Assembly: GCA_003971905.1 (NCBI GenBank)
Contig: RSEE01000011.1
Coordinates: 186,001 to 250,000 of the forward strand
DNA from: Moniliella sp. 'wahieum'
Taxonomy: Eukaryota; Basidiomycota; Moniliellomycetes; Moniliellales; Moniliellaceae
Reading direction: 5' to 3'
DNA: 64,000 bases
Shown here: one piece after another, positions 42,780 to 54,770 of the stretch
Numbering within the stretch: position 1 is the stretch's first letter
Layout: every line of letters starts with the position of its first letter
The notes under the pieces: model-generated
Told to the model about the DNA's origin: nothing
Seen by the model: the letters and a program-made list of their open reading frames with translations, nothing else
Databases searched by the model: none
Program-made: the position numbers and the translations under genes

Positions 42780-43148
42780 ATGCAATGTATCGGTACAGGG
42801 TTCATTGCTCAATACTTTGGGGGCCTATATGCGGCCCTCACTAGCCTCATTGGCAGTTGTGTTACTTTAGATCCTTTAGATATATGGGACATCTCTGTTG
42901 GGCTAATAGTGATTGTATTACTAAGGTGTGCTACGGGAGGCAAGCAAGGCAAGGCAATACTGGTGGAGAAGATGCAGTCAGGCCTCAGGCCGTTAATCAG
43001 GGAAACGCAGCGTGAAGGCGCAACAGGAAGGGGCAGAACAGGCAGAATGGGGCCGCCTCGCGCGCAAGTTCCATCCACACAGCAATCGATCGTACCGTTG
43101 CTTGATATCACAAATGGTGGCATGCTCCCTTTGACATGCTATCGGTAA
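42780..43148 (+). CDS. Small open frame in nested element, function unknown
   Basis: 122 codons, starting MQCIGTGFIAQYFGGLYAAL, with a hydrophobic first half that could form two membrane segments (about residues 8-27 and 38-52) and a polar second half. No family recognised. It may not be a gene: there is no supporting motif, and it sits just after an AGGGTT-rich stretch (42733-42775). Confidence 0.2.
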   Translation: MQCIGTGFIAQYFGGLYAALTSLIGSCVTLDPLDIWDISVGLIVIVLLRCATGGKQGKAILVEKMQSGLRPLIRETQREGATGRGRTGRMGPPRAQVPSTQQSIVPLLDITNGGMLPLTCYR

Positions 43149-43298
43149 TTCTCACTGCGGAAGTACGGGTTAACATACCAAGCACATCAGAGGTTGATAT
43201 ATGATACCAACATGCATACCATGTAAGTCAGTGCCCAAGCATGTAAGTACCCACTTGTAGGAAGAGGTTAGTACCCAAGAAGCAGATCAGTACTCCCA

Positions 43299-43388
43299 GC
43301 AGGTCAGTACCAGCAGCACAGGTCAGTATACCCAGCAGGTCAGTACACCCAACAGCAGGTCAGTACACCCAGCAGGTCAGTACACCTA
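43299..43388. repeat. CAGGTCAGTA tandem repeat in nested element
   Basis: Five to six degenerate units of CAGGTCAGTACACCCAG type; less regular units extend left to about 43225. Confidence 0.7.
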
Positions 43389-43581
43389 GCAAAGACAGTA
43401 CTGTGACGATTGGTTGGTCGCCAACAGGACAGCAGGCATCAGTTGTTGAGATGCCGACAGATCTTTGGTTAGCACCTTACCCCAGTTTTGTCTTCGGTTG
43501 GTCTGCAGGAAAGTGTGGAAATATATAGTGATAGGCATGTCGGGAAGGCGGTTGTTAGGGGGAAGAGGAGACCGGTGTGGA

Positions 43582-43601
43582 GGGGGGGGGGGGGGGGGGG
43601 G
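43582..43601 (+). repeat. Poly-G tract (20 G) followed by TA repeat
   Basis: Uninterrupted run of 20 G then TATATATAT. Tracts this long are rarely resolved exactly, so the true length is uncertain. Confidence 0.8.
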
Positions 43602-44857
43602 TATATATATCATTCAACTGTGAAAGGGGCGGTAAGAGGAGGACTGATGCAACAAGAGCAAAAGCAGTGTGGTTCTGGTGGGAAGGTGCACAGACCAGTA
43701 ACGCCGACGCACGGACCCCCCACAGCTCAGCATATTAGCCCTGCGCTGTGCGTGTGGGAACAGCCCCTGGCAACCTCCGCAGCATACCCACACGCCACCG
43801 AGCTCCGAGAGCTCCTGGCGCCTCAAAGAGCTCTAAACGTACCATTTATTACGTCCCAACAGTCCTGCTGAGCCACCGGGTGGCCCGTGCTTTTGCCAAC
43901 GTCCCTTCAGGTCCTCCTCAAGCCGGCCTAGGAGTTCCGTTTTGTTTCCTCCCTCCTGGTTGTCCTTGGTCCGCAGTTTTGCCCCTGGTGGCGACTCGCT
44001 GTCTGAAGCTTGATGCTCCTCTGTAGGGGTTGCTGGTTGACTTAGACCACCATCACCACCACCACCATCAGTGCGATTGTATCACCCTCGAGGACCATCC
44101 AGACTCCAGGTTTCATCAAAAGTCCACCCATCCGAGGGCCGGCACATGTACGCTCCTGTGGAGTATATACTAGCCGTGTGCGATGCGGCAAAATGAGGCC
44201 CCGGGAACGTCCGCGGAGCTCCAAAGGAGTACATATCACCCTCTGGCCCTCATGATGGTCCACTCTCCACGTCTTCGCCAGGTTTTCCCCTCGGTCCTCT
44301 CCATCATCATGTCCGCCTCCTGGTCCGCCCCCTGGTCCGCCCCCTGGAGTCGTTTACTCTTCAGACCACGGTAATGTACAACATCGCTGACGCTAAAGCA
44401 CAGCAAGCACATCTATGGCAAGTGTGTCCGGCGAGCGAGCGTGCCGCCCTTGCGATATTGTTGGGCGCAAGAGGCATGGGGGTGGGGTATATTGGCCAAC
44501 GACAACATATCCCTCTGAAATTTGCCCGCTGCTGGGCGGACGAAGCGATGATATTGATACCATCCATTCTCCGTTGCGCATACCCGAAGACTGGGTCAAA
44601 CTGCAGAGTACAACGCACAAGAGCTTGAAGACCATGGGTCAGTCGCAAGCCAGAATTGTTTCAAGGCAGATACAGGATGGCCGACATTACCTCAACCTGA
44701 AAGCGCCTCTCATCATCATATGTGCCCTTCCTTTCATCCTGTTGAGCCCATGCACACCACCTTTCTCAATCTGAGAAGAACGGTCTACGTGATCCAAGAT
44801 TGCCCATACATTTGGGTGCCGCCCATGTTGACCTTTTTAACGAGTTTCAGATGAAGT

Positions 44858-46274
44858 GTGCGTCCTCATTCCCGAAACAGTTGTGTTTCTTATACTGATT
44901 TGAATGAGCTAACCTTGAAACACAGGTCGATTAGGTTTCTTCCTTCTTCGTTTTGTAGTGGAGTGCCTCGTTCGATTGGTTCTGCTTGTAACAGCGGCAT
45001 GCGCATGTTTGAGATTGCAGTCAATATGAGTTGCATGCTTTATCCGTTCGTCAAGTTGCATTATCTGCCTCAGCAGATACTCGATCTGGTGGGAGCGTGA
45101 TGCTTAGGCTGTTTGTCAAACGGAAAATGTATGCTGCCGACGTCGAACGTCTCCGAACAACGGCCCTGCCATTTTCAACGGTTTCACGACTTCACTGTTC
45201 CAAACGGTCTGAACGAAGAGATCAACCACATTCGATCTCGGTGCACAACACTCTTCATTGGGCTGACAACATGTGGAGATACGGCAATTGGCAGGCGATA
45301 TGGACCGCCCCGGCAGAATGGGAACAGGGATGGTTGGGCCGCCATATCCGTTCGTTTACCAAACCGTATCCTGTCCTTGCTAACGAGGCGAGCAGGAGGA
45401 ACCAGGATAACTTGGTTGGCATTCGCATGGATTCCATGCTCCCCCAAGCTATGACCACACTTTCGGTTGGGTTGAATCACAAACGAGAAGCTATTATTGA
45501 TGGGCTCGATGGTGCAAGGGGGGATGCGGCGTTGCTGCGCTCGTTCAACATTGACCCTACCGCCCATTTATCGATCTGGGCAGTAGCCGAGTGGGGGCCA
45601 AAAATGAGAACAGGCAACGTGTTCGAGGGCAACAGGGTCAGAATGCCTCGTCCCGTCTAGGACACTGTGTGCAACTACTCACAACAAATGCAGGCATTGT
45701 ATAGCAATTGGCGCACGATGGGCACTTTTCATGTTGATTGACTACTACATTGGGGTGGAGACCGATGAAGCGGGCTCCGAATACTACATTGTTGGTAGAA
45801 CTCATCCGATTGATGCTGAAGGTAATGCGTCTCTACCACGCGATGAACAAGGCTTTCACAGAGCGACGTTCGCATCAGTAAACAACATTGTCGTCCCACT
45901 TGCCGACATTGGGTGGGTCATGGGACACATACCCTTGAGAAGGAAGTTCTGAGTTCGGATGCATAGCACGAATTGCAGCGGATGACGACGTTTCTGACGA
46001 GGAGGTTTGGATTTACCCTCACCCATTGGGTGCCGAACTTGGTGTCTGACAAAAAACACTATAAGTGTTGCGTGTGCCAAGGTACATTTTATTCCCGAGG
46101 AAAAGAGAAGGGCAAAACAATATGCGTGCTGCCTTTGTTGGGTACTGTTTTGTTGGTGAAACGAAACGGAAATCAAATGGAGATCGGCATCAGAAATGCA
46201 CAGTGGAACTGGAAGCTATCAAGCACTGGGATCGATCGAAGACGAAGGCTCACGAGCAGAAGCTGTTGGCATAG
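44858..46274 (+). other. Uncharacterised coding-like block in nested element
   Basis: Several consecutive plus-strand frames with ordinary amino-acid composition, unlike the surrounding repeats. They contain the segments MRMFEIAVNMSCMLYPFVKL, LHWADNMWRYGNWQAIW, GWLGRHIRSFTKPYPVLANE, LRSFNIDPTAHLSIWAVAEW, DYYIGVETDEAGSEYYIVG, FASVNNIVVPLADIGW and a Cys/His-containing stretch YKCCVCQGTF near 46060-46090. They are separated by stops or frame changes, so this is either an intron-containing gene or a decayed one. I recognise no transposase, recombinase or helicase motif. If the element is autonomous, this is the likeliest place for its enzyme. Confidence 0.35.
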
Positions 46275-46506
46275 GTGCAAAAGAGACACGCAGAAGACTG
46301 CTATTGTAGGTGTATAAGGTGCTAAGCGCTCTTAATAGCCTTGAAAAGGATTGAGTGAGAGTGCTGCTGCCCTTTTGCACTCTACCATTTTTTCTCCAAG
46401 CCCAACGCCGGGCTAACGATTCTTCTTCCGAGTGTGCTCCCAAGTCGCACGCTCGCAAGTGTCAGTGTTGGCGAAGGGGGAACGGTGGCTAAGGTGGCGA
46501 AGGTTC

Positions 46507-46689
46507 CACGGTGGCTACGGTGGCGACCAAGCACCAGCTGGGGCTTCGCGTCGGCCCGGTGGTCTCCTTGTGGGTGATAAAAACCCTCCAGCGTGGAACG
46601 GTGGGCCGGTGGCTACGGTGGCGAGCAAGCACCAAGCACCAAGCTGGGGCGAAGCCCCTGGCCGGGCCGTAGGCCCGGTGGTCTTCTAG
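46507..46689 (+). repeat. Two copies of a GGTGGCTACGGTGGCGA dispersed module
   Basis: Two tandem copies (46507-46572 and 46608-46689) of a 65-80-bp module that begins GTGGCTACGGTGGCGA, passes GCACCA and TGGGGC, and ends GGCCCGGTGGTCT. A third copy lies at 63433-63495 outside the nested element. Confidence 0.7.
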
Positions 46690-46809
46690 TGAAATTTCAT
46701 TACTTGATTGCCAGGTCGAAATTTTTGCACGCTCGCAAGTGTTGCTCTTTCTCAACATTTCATTGCAGTAATGAAATTTGATTACCGATTGCCAGGTCGA
46801 GATTTTTGA
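46690..46809 (+). repeat. Direct repeat around GATTGCCAGGTCGA
   Basis: Two near copies of about 38 bp (46690-46728 and 46769-46809) sharing TGAAATTT, GATTGCCAGGTCGA and an ATTTTT end. Confidence 0.75.
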
Positions 46810-46879
46810 GCCTGACTCTTTCCTTGAATTTCTAGCCGCCTCGCAAAACCCACCACGGAACACTCCGACATACCGCGAC

Positions 46880-47050
46880 ATGGCACGACATGTCGCGGAC
46901 TACCACCACATGTCGCGGAATACCACGGAACACCACAACATACCACGGAACGAAAAAAATCAAGAACCCGATGGCCACGAAATGACACGGATTCACCACG
47001 ACATACCACGACATACCACGACATACTACGGAATACCACGGAAGGGGTAC
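46880..47050 (+). repeat. Right subterminal 10-bp array
   Basis: Units CCACGACATA, CCACGGAATA and CCACGGAACA repeat up to the right terminal inverted repeat; a related motif in the other orientation (TTCCGTGG/TATTCCGTAG) lies inside the left one. Confidence 0.8.
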
Positions 47051-47089
47051 GGAATTACCGCGGAATACCTGGAGCCTCGGCTCAGTGAG
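47023..47089 (-). repeat. Right terminal inverted repeat of nested element
   Basis: Complement of 42241-42307, ending GGCTCAGTGAG. Confidence 0.9.
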
Positions 47090-50000
47090 TATCATCGATC
47101 CCGTGCGTCCTATTTTCGACTTTGTCAAGCTCGGCGTCCCCAAAGACTCGCCCCTCTACAAGGCCCAACGCGACGGCCTGGCTTGGGCAGATTTGGACCG
47201 GGATGCGGCTGCTGCATTCACCTCGGGCCGCTCTGAGTGGCACCTTCCTGCCCCTGACGTGGAAACTCGAGTCACTGCCCGCCGGCCCGCGCTGTTGTGG
47301 TTGAAGAGATGTCCGAAGAGGCTGAGATAGGCAGCTCCGATCGTTCTCTTCCCGCGACCCGGCTGCCCACTGTATCCGCCAGCCCACGGGGGCCCTCCAT
47401 GCCCGGGACTCGTTGCTGCCGGCTGCCCCCCCGAGCAAACCTCGTTCGTTTACCCCCTTTGATGGGGCGCGCCGCAAGCCTGCCAAGTTTGCACCCACTT
47501 TCCAAGGTGATGCAACACCGTGCTGGGCATATGACTCGAGTGAATGCACCCAACCTATAACGGCAGATGACAAGGACTACAATCGAGCGGTGAACGATCT
47601 TATCAAGGCGTATACTAAGGCTCAGAACGGCGTTTCGGGCATGGGCACAGCCTATGTCTTGCTAGATCTCCAAGCTGGAAATGTGGTTGCTTGGCTTCGC
47701 TGTCTCAAACTCCGCACGTCGGGCGTACATGGTGTTTGGCCTATCATCTGTGGCAACGCGGTTGCTGTGGACAATGGCTTTAAGGAGAAGGTTTTTATGC
47801 TGATTCTTACCACTCTCACGGCGGAAACTGATGTGCGTCTCCAAGCCTATGACAGCAAAATGCTCATGCATGAACCCCACCAGGTATTGCTACCCTTTTG
47901 CGGCTAGTGGGACACATCGGCTAATGCAGGCACCATCACCACTCGCCTGGCCGCTGCTCGCTGGAATCCATGCGCGACACAGCTGCGGCGGCTTTGGCTC
48001 GGTGGTACCAGCTCGTCCTAGAGTACAATGTCCTCAGGGATTGCAATTGGACCCCCGACCTGTTTCATGACGCCCTCAGAGATTTTTTCAAGGGAGCAAC
48101 TACACCCCCATTATCAGAAATGGTGTACCGCGCTGGAGCTCACCGCCAGTCGATGCAGGCCATGAATACGCTATGGTGGGATGTGAATAAGCTTGCAAGC
48201 GACCGCCTGGACGTGGAATCGATTCCGCTACTGGCACGGCACGACGACGAAGCGATGCGGGTCGAGGCGAGTGCACCCAATAATGGGGTCTCGATCTTGC
48301 GTGTGGACAAGGCGTCTGCCCTTTGTCGGCGGTGCGGTGGACGTGGACACTTTGAACGTGACTGTGCCACGCCTGCCCCCGACCAAGGGAGCAACACCAA
48401 GGATTTGATTGCGCCGGGCACCAGGGCGAACCGGCGTGGTCCTTTGCGGGCGGGGGCGCGGCAGGTCCACTTTGACAATGAAGGCGGGGACACATCGGGG
48501 GATGATGGCATGGTGTCTGCCGAAGAGGATCCCTCTGAATAGGGACACGCGCGGGGTTGCCTGGAAGTTCACCTGAACGTCCAGCTGAGCAGTCTGCTCA
48601 CTAAGCGACCCGAGCGCGCACCCAACATTCAGTCCCCACCCCCCAGCATGTGGTGCCTGTATCCAAGCCCTGTTCACCTTTGACAGTGGCGCTGCAAAGA
48701 TGCTGGTCAATGACAGCCGTCTGGGGCAGGGATTCGTCCCTCCGACGGAGTCAATGGAAGTCGTAACTGCCAACGGCGCTCGCCTTCCCATCACTCTTGT
48801 GGGCGGCCAAGTCCGCATTCTCCATTTCAATTCCGACACGCATTGTTGGGAAGCCCTCCTTCTCCGCAACTTGCATGTCGTTCCAGGACTGATTTCAAAT
48901 TTACTCAGTACTCAAAGCATCGCGGCCGCGGGCGGCTGCACTTCTTTTGCAAGCGGGCGCGTAACCTTCCAGGCGGGCGACGGTGGTCGTATTGTCGTCC
49001 ACACATCCACCAGCTACCCTCAGGCTCGGGTATGGGTCTGCCTCGACTCTTGCCCGGTGGCAGGCCCCGTTTTAGCCTTTGGCGCTGCAGCGAGTGGCAG
49101 CTATCGGGTGCTGCCTGGCTCTGGCATTTGCGCTTCGCCCACGCTGGAGCCGAAGCATTACGACCACCGCACAACACAGCGAGGGAGGCGTGTGGCCTCG
49201 AACCTTCCCCGAGTTTCCCAACTGCGACGTGTGCCAGTCTGCCAAAGCGCAAGCCCAACGGGGGAATACCACTCGGCCCTGCAGGAACGCTTAGAGCTGG
49301 TGTCAGCTGACCTCTTCGGCCCGGTTAATGAGCGGGATGCTATTCAGAGCAAGGTGCCTTGGCTCTATGTTCTCGTCGTGGTTGACAATTTCACGGGTAT
49401 GTCTTGGTGTCGACTGCTTCGCGACAAATCCGAGGGGGGGCCGCAACTTATTGCATGGGCCAAGCAGGTCCAACAAGAAACGGGGAGGTGGCCCCGGGAA
49501 GCTCGGGTAGATCAGGGTGAGCTCTGGTCAACCCTCGTGAAGGACTGGGCAGCATCGGTGGGCTGTGTTCTGACGGCGTCTCCCACGCAAACTAGTACGG
49601 GGAATGCTGTTGTTGAACGCATGAACAGGGAGCTTGAGAAGCTGGCTCGCTGCCTCCTGCGTCAATCTTCCCTTGCTGGACGCTATTGGCCGTACGCTGT
49701 GTCGCATGCCTCATATCTCCACAATCGGCTGGCATCCAAGTCACGTCACTGGCACAGCCCGTATGAGTTATGGTATGGACGGCCACCGGATCTGTCGAAA
49801 CTGCGGGTGTTTGGCTGCCACTGCTGGGTCGTGCTGCATGGGAATACCGTCGGGACTGGGTTAGAGGGGAGGATCTCACTAGCAAGTACTTCTCCTCTCG
49901 AGCCGTACGTGGTCAATACCTCGGTTATGGTGATATGCCAGGGCAGGTCAAAGGGCATCGTGTCCTCATCCCTTCTTTGGGCGATCGTGTGGTCTGCGTC

Positions 50001-52241
50001 TATGATGTTCACTTTGCCGAACAGGATTTCCCTAGTGATGACGCTCGCTCAGCAACCTTCCCGGCGCGTGACTACGCCCGGGATCTTCCGGCTGACCCAC
50101 TGGCCCCACCGGAACCAAATGTGGCGCCCGAGCCCGTACCTCTCCCCCGATGGCACGACCTCCCACTTACCAACGGCAGATGCCCGAACATGTCTTTGCA
50201 CCTCCTGGTCTGACGACGCCTGCCCCGGTTCCTTTCCATGCGCAGAATGGTCAGCGTACCGCCATGCCTTGGCCCAGCTCTCCCAGGCGGTGGGGGGCGA
50301 TCCGATCCTGAATGATGAAGTCCCGAGCACCGATGCTGAGCAGTTGACGGCAAGTCTTCTCGTGGAGGTCAATGCGGTTGATCTCATGGTCCAGCATTGT
50401 GCCCCCGGGGATAGCGCCCCTGAAGTTGCGTTTGGGTCGGATGGTCCAGCAGGAGGTACTTTGCAGCAGGCCTGGGATACGTTTCTCTGTGCCATGCAGG
50501 TGGCCCAGGAGGACATCGCGCTACGAGTGCAGACCGAGCGCAGCGCCGATGGTCAACTTTTGGAACCTCTGAGCTATGATGAGGCGATGGCCCGCCCCGA
50601 ACGTGATGAATGGCGCACGGCGATGGAGGCCGAAATTCACCAGATGGAACGGCTGGGGTCTTCGAGCTCGTTCCATGTCCCGATGGTGTCCCTATTCTCC
50701 GCTCGCAATGGGTTTTTAAGGCCAAGCTTGACGATCAAAGGCGGATTGTGCGGCGCAAGGCTCGGCTCGTCGCTGATGGTCGCGGCCAAGTTGAGGGCAT
50801 CGACTTTGATGCAGTCTGGAGCCCAGTTGTGCGACTCGAATCGATCAAGGTCATTCTTGCTCTTGCTTGCCGCTATGGTTTGCATGTGCATCAAATGGAC
50901 GTTGAGGCGGCGTACTTGCACGCGGACATTGATCATGAGGTCTTTATGCAAGTGCCCCCTGGGTTCAAGTCGCACGCCACTGCAGGCAAGTGCTGGCGGC
51001 TATTGAAGGGTGTTTATGGTACCCGGCAAGGGGGCGGTGCTTCAATCGGCACTTACGTGGGGTCCTGGCATCTTTGGGGTACCAAGCTCTTGGGTCTGAG
51101 CCGTCTGTGTAGTGCGTGGCAGTGGCAACACCCTGGTTGGCGTCGCTGCCTTTGTGGATGACACCTTATGGTTTGCGCCGGAGCTGCCTCGCCTTCTCTC
51201 TGCCAAGAAGCAGTTTGGGGAGAAAGCTGCCAGTGACGGATGGCGGGCCTGTTCACTACATGCTTGGGATCAAGATTGGCTATGATGTGGAACGCGGAAC
51301 CTGCTCGTTCAGCCAAGCAGGCTACATTGCCGGAGTCCTGGCTTGCTATGAACAAGAATCACAGCCCGGATCTACGCGACCCTTGGTGATGGCGGTTTAT
51401 TCCCTCGCACGGATGGTGAGGCTACTGCTGCTGAGCGCAAGACATATGCTGCACTGGTGGGATCGCTGGGGTATGCCGGTTAACACACGGCCCGATATTG
51501 CTTTTGCTGTGGGCACCTTGGGGCGTTTCTTAGCCAACCCTTCTCCTGACCATCTTCAAGCGGGGACCGGGTCCTGCGCTACCTTCGTCACACGGCGGCC
51601 TACTGTCTGCACTTCAAGCGGGATTTGGACGCGCCGGTACTACAGGGATGGAGCGACTCGGATTGGGGAGGCGATCCGTCTATGCGGCGCTCTACCTCCG
51701 GCTATGTGTATCGTGTATGTGGCAACACCGTCTCGTGGTCCAGCAAGCGGCAGGTGCCGTGGCTGTCAGCTCGGTTGAAGCGGAGTATATCGCCCTCGCC
51801 CATGTGGCGAAGGAGCTGCTCTGGCTGCGCATGCTCCTTATCGAGTTGCTACCTCATGCTTCCGTGCAACCTAACCTTCTCACTGATTCGGTCGGGGCCC
51901 GTCATCTCGCTGAGGGACAAACTGTGCACAAAACGCTCCAAGCACATTGACCTTCGTCATCATTTCCTTCGTGAGCTGCTGGAAACAAGGTTTTACTCTG
52001 GCTACGGTAGGACTGCCAACCTGGCTGATCAGTTTACCAAGCCTCTCAATGGTGCCCTCGTGAGGGCCGGGGCCCTTGATCTGGGGCTCCATTGATCTAC
52101 TTCTCATCTTTGGTTTTGAATTGCGTTTCCGACTCGGTTCAAGGCGCGTCTCTCGTCTCCGTCTCTTATATTTTTTTCTACTCGACGCGTCTCTTTTCTT
52201 CTTCCTTTGGTCTACTTACCTGTGGCATGTCCGAGGGGGGC

Positions 52242-52612
52242 TGTTAGAGTATGGCCTGATCATGCACTCACATGCCATTGCCTTTTGCGGCCAAGCCACT
52301 GGTATGCGGAAGTCTCCTCATTGTTTCGCCTCTCGAGCGCCTCGGGCTGGTTATCCCTTGCGCGCCTCCTTCCCTTTCCTTTCTCTTCTCCCGGTTGCAC
52401 ACAAGGTCGGACTAGCGTCAGGAGCTTAGAATAAGCCATCCCTGACTGTTTCCTATCTTTCCTTGCACAGTGCAATCGTCCTTAGCTTGGTAGCGTAGCT
52501 ACTTCTCAGTTAACGGACAACCGCGGTTCTGGGCTCTCATTGGTGTGACCGATTCATTGCGCTCACCCATTGATCGCCTAGTCTAGTGCATCGCCTAGCC
52601 CCCAATCTTTCA
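52242..52612 (+). repeat. 3' LTR of Ty1/Copia element
   Basis: 371 bp, TGTTAGAG to CTTTCA, preceded by the purine tract CGAGGGGGGC and followed by the duplicated TGGTC. Confidence 0.93.
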
Positions 52613-52617
52613 TGGTC
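52613..52617. repeat. Target-site duplication, right (TGGTC)
   Basis: Matches 41119-41123. Confidence 0.85.
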
Positions 52618-54770
52618 TAGGTACTGTTTGACTTTAATTTGACGGGTCACATACACATACCCACCGGCTGTGCGTATGACCCTGTGTCCTAGATATTCCT
52701 TGACCCTTTTGACCCTTTGTGTCGTGTGTCTCGTCGAGCTCATCACGCATTGTTTGCCGTGGATTGCATTTCCTTTTCCTCTGGTATATACGGCACCATT
52801 CCATGCAGCCTGAATGAATATTGAATACCATATCGGCATTCAAAGCAATCATTTCCTTCACTGTTACTTCGCGCAAACCCAATCGAACGGCCACTGCGTT
52901 TTCGTCGCCGGTCGTGATCCTCAGGCTCCGCTGCCATTCGCTTCGAAACCGGATGTAGCGCGAGTAGATATGAATGGGGTGGTGGCAGACAAGTGTGTGA
53001 GCGATGATCATTTCCACTCTCTGCACTGGTTAATATTCCTTCCAGCACAAACATCTGAGAGTTGTTTTGGTAGCCTGTTGGTGGCATGTATCATGCGCAT
53101 GCCGACATATTAGCCAGAGGGGGGAGAACGCGAGTCTGGAGTGTATCCCTGAATTACTTAGAGCACTCTCTTGCCGCGTTTGCTCCAGCACAGTCGATGC
53201 TCTTTCCGTCTTTTTTTTCCACGTGCGTTGTTGTCTCCTCGTGTGCACCATTTCTGGTACGCAACCTTAGCTTCGCCTTCGCCTTTTCCCCCCGGAGTCC
53301 CGGAGGGCGCGGTCCAAAACACCTCCATATTGATGGCATCTCCCTAAGACGGCCTGATCTCCTGATCGACCCATCAAATAGCTTATTCTTGTAAGCTGAG
53401 GCTCAGCGCTCATACATCATGCATCATGCATCATGGCGCTTTCCGACCTTGTGTGAACACAGAAGGGAGAGACAGAAAAAAAAGGGAACAAAACGCGACG
53501 GTGGTAGTATATCTAATCCGGGCGCGCGAGTGGCGGAACACGGCATAGGCAGTCCCTCTTGGTTGCCATCAGGGACGCTTCCCGAGAAAACCACATGACA
53601 AGCGTGGTGCCCACCACACTACAGACTACACCCAATTCCAACGGAGCCGTTATCGACAGGAGCGGGGGTTGACGTTACTAGTTACTGTGGAGCAAGTGCT
53701 ATACATGAAGCTTGAAGTCGCTTATAGCTAGTACATATATACGGGCTTGTTCTTTGAATTACATACTAGTTTCTACATGTATCGAGTGTCTTCCTCTGGT
53801 TTGATTAACTGAGTACGTTTAGTACTTACCAGATGAGTGTACTTGGGGTAATACTTGTCCCTTCTACACACTACGGGGTACCGGTAATGCATAATGCCCT
53901 GTATGGTATTGCATATTGCGTGGGTGTCGCAACAGAGGGTGTCGCCTGGTGTTGCTCGTTCTGGTCGGCCATGCCGCGGCTGCAAGTCACCAACTAGTCA
54001 GGAGGCCTAGCGCCTCACCGGTCACCGGCAGGCTTCACCGGCCTCACTAGTGCGACGAGTACTAGAGTACTGGTGAAGCTAGTGACTAGTGACTAGTGTG
54101 AAGAGCTAGTGGAGCTTGAAGCTTGAAGCTTGAAGAGATTATCGATTAGCGTGAGATCCGAGAGATCTGGGATCGATGAGAGCTAGTAATAACTAACTAG
54201 TGTGACATGTGCCGTAATACACCCCTGAGATCCTGAGAGGCCCTCAGCGCCTCAGCGCCTCAGCCTGAGGAGGACAACCCCCACCCCCAGGGCACTGAGC
54301 TGGTGCCCGGCTAAGTAGAGAACTGAAACCCCATGTTTCATGTTCGAGGATCATAGGTGATCAGCCGATGCGGCCCAGGCAGCAGGGCTGTACTGGTGCT
54401 CTCATGTGGCCCCGTGCGGCGCCAGCACAGGGGCTGTGTGGAGTTGCGCGGATCGTACAGAGTGTAACGTGTATCCCTCGGCATCCCAATACGGTGGGCT
54501 TGAGAAAAATGGTCTGATCGGCCTGAGCAAACGAGCAACTCCACTGGTGGCGTTGACTCCCTATGCTCCTCTGCCCTCGTTCTGATCAGAGGGGCGGGCG
54601 GGTCATGGCGGTTATGCCAGCCATAACCGCCAGGCTGTTCGACGTTCGCTACGGCATCTCGCTCCCAGAAAGAGCCAATCAATATCTCCCTCCACTACCA
54701 CCGCTCCTCTTCTTCCTCCCCAGGCCCACCAGCCCCCACCCCCTCCGCCCCTCACATTCTTTTGCACACG
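52618..54770. other. Gap between retroelement and multicopper oxidase
   Basis: No gene supported. A minus-strand open frame of 130 codons (52634-53026, starting MQRVEMIIAHTL) has no recognisable domain and is reported only as a possibility. TGA/TCA+palindrome arrays lie at 53411-53435 (TGCA type), 54073-54100 (AGCT then CTAG) and 54114-54135 (AGCT), and CTCAGCGC 8-bp repeats at 54243-54265. Confidence 0.4.

Larger units (their letters stand above)
42241..47089. mobile_element. Unclassified inverted-repeat DNA element nested in the Copia gag region
   Basis: 4,849 bp bounded by 67-bp terminal inverted repeats beginning CTCACTGAGCCGAGGCTCC (66 of 67 bases match between 42241-42307 and the complement of 47023-47089). 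The inner flanks carry different arrays: TTCCGTACC-based 11-bp units on the left (about 42330-42560) and CCACGACATA/CCACGGAATA 10-bp units on the right (about 46880-47050). Ends starting CACTG one base pair in, plus subterminal arrays, recall CACTA-like transposons, but I see no clear target duplication (flanks CCTGATG and TATCATC) and no transposase. The body is lower in GC than the host genes. It entered the retroelement after the latter inserted. Confidence 0.75.
41124..52612 (+). mobile_element. Ty1/Copia LTR retrotransposon, young but broken, with a nested insertion
   Basis: About 11.5 kb including a 4.85-kb insertion; the element itself is about 6.6 kb. Parts in order: 5' LTR, pyrimidine-rich leader, gag region from about 41825 (interrupted by the nested element, resuming after 47089) with a CCHC zinc knuckle near 48330-48370, protease (DSGA region near 48680), integrase core (about 49280-49830), reverse transcriptase (about 50570-51480), RNase H (about 51640-52080), purine tract at 52232-52241 and 3' LTR. 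Integrase before reverse transcriptase gives the Copia order. LTRs are about 99% identical and the 5-bp target duplication is intact, so insertion is recent. The coding region is not whole; apart from the nested insertion I count roughly half a dozen breaks, some of which may be the same consensus errors as in the host genes. Confidence 0.92.

Noticed and set aside
43225-43388. CRISPR-like spaced repeats
   Set aside because: Units are degenerate, abut each other and vary in length without unique spacers, in a eukaryotic genome; a minisatellite.
52634-53026. 130-codon minus-strand open frame beside the retroelement
   Set aside because: No recognisable domain, no promoter or intron evidence; noted only within the gap description.
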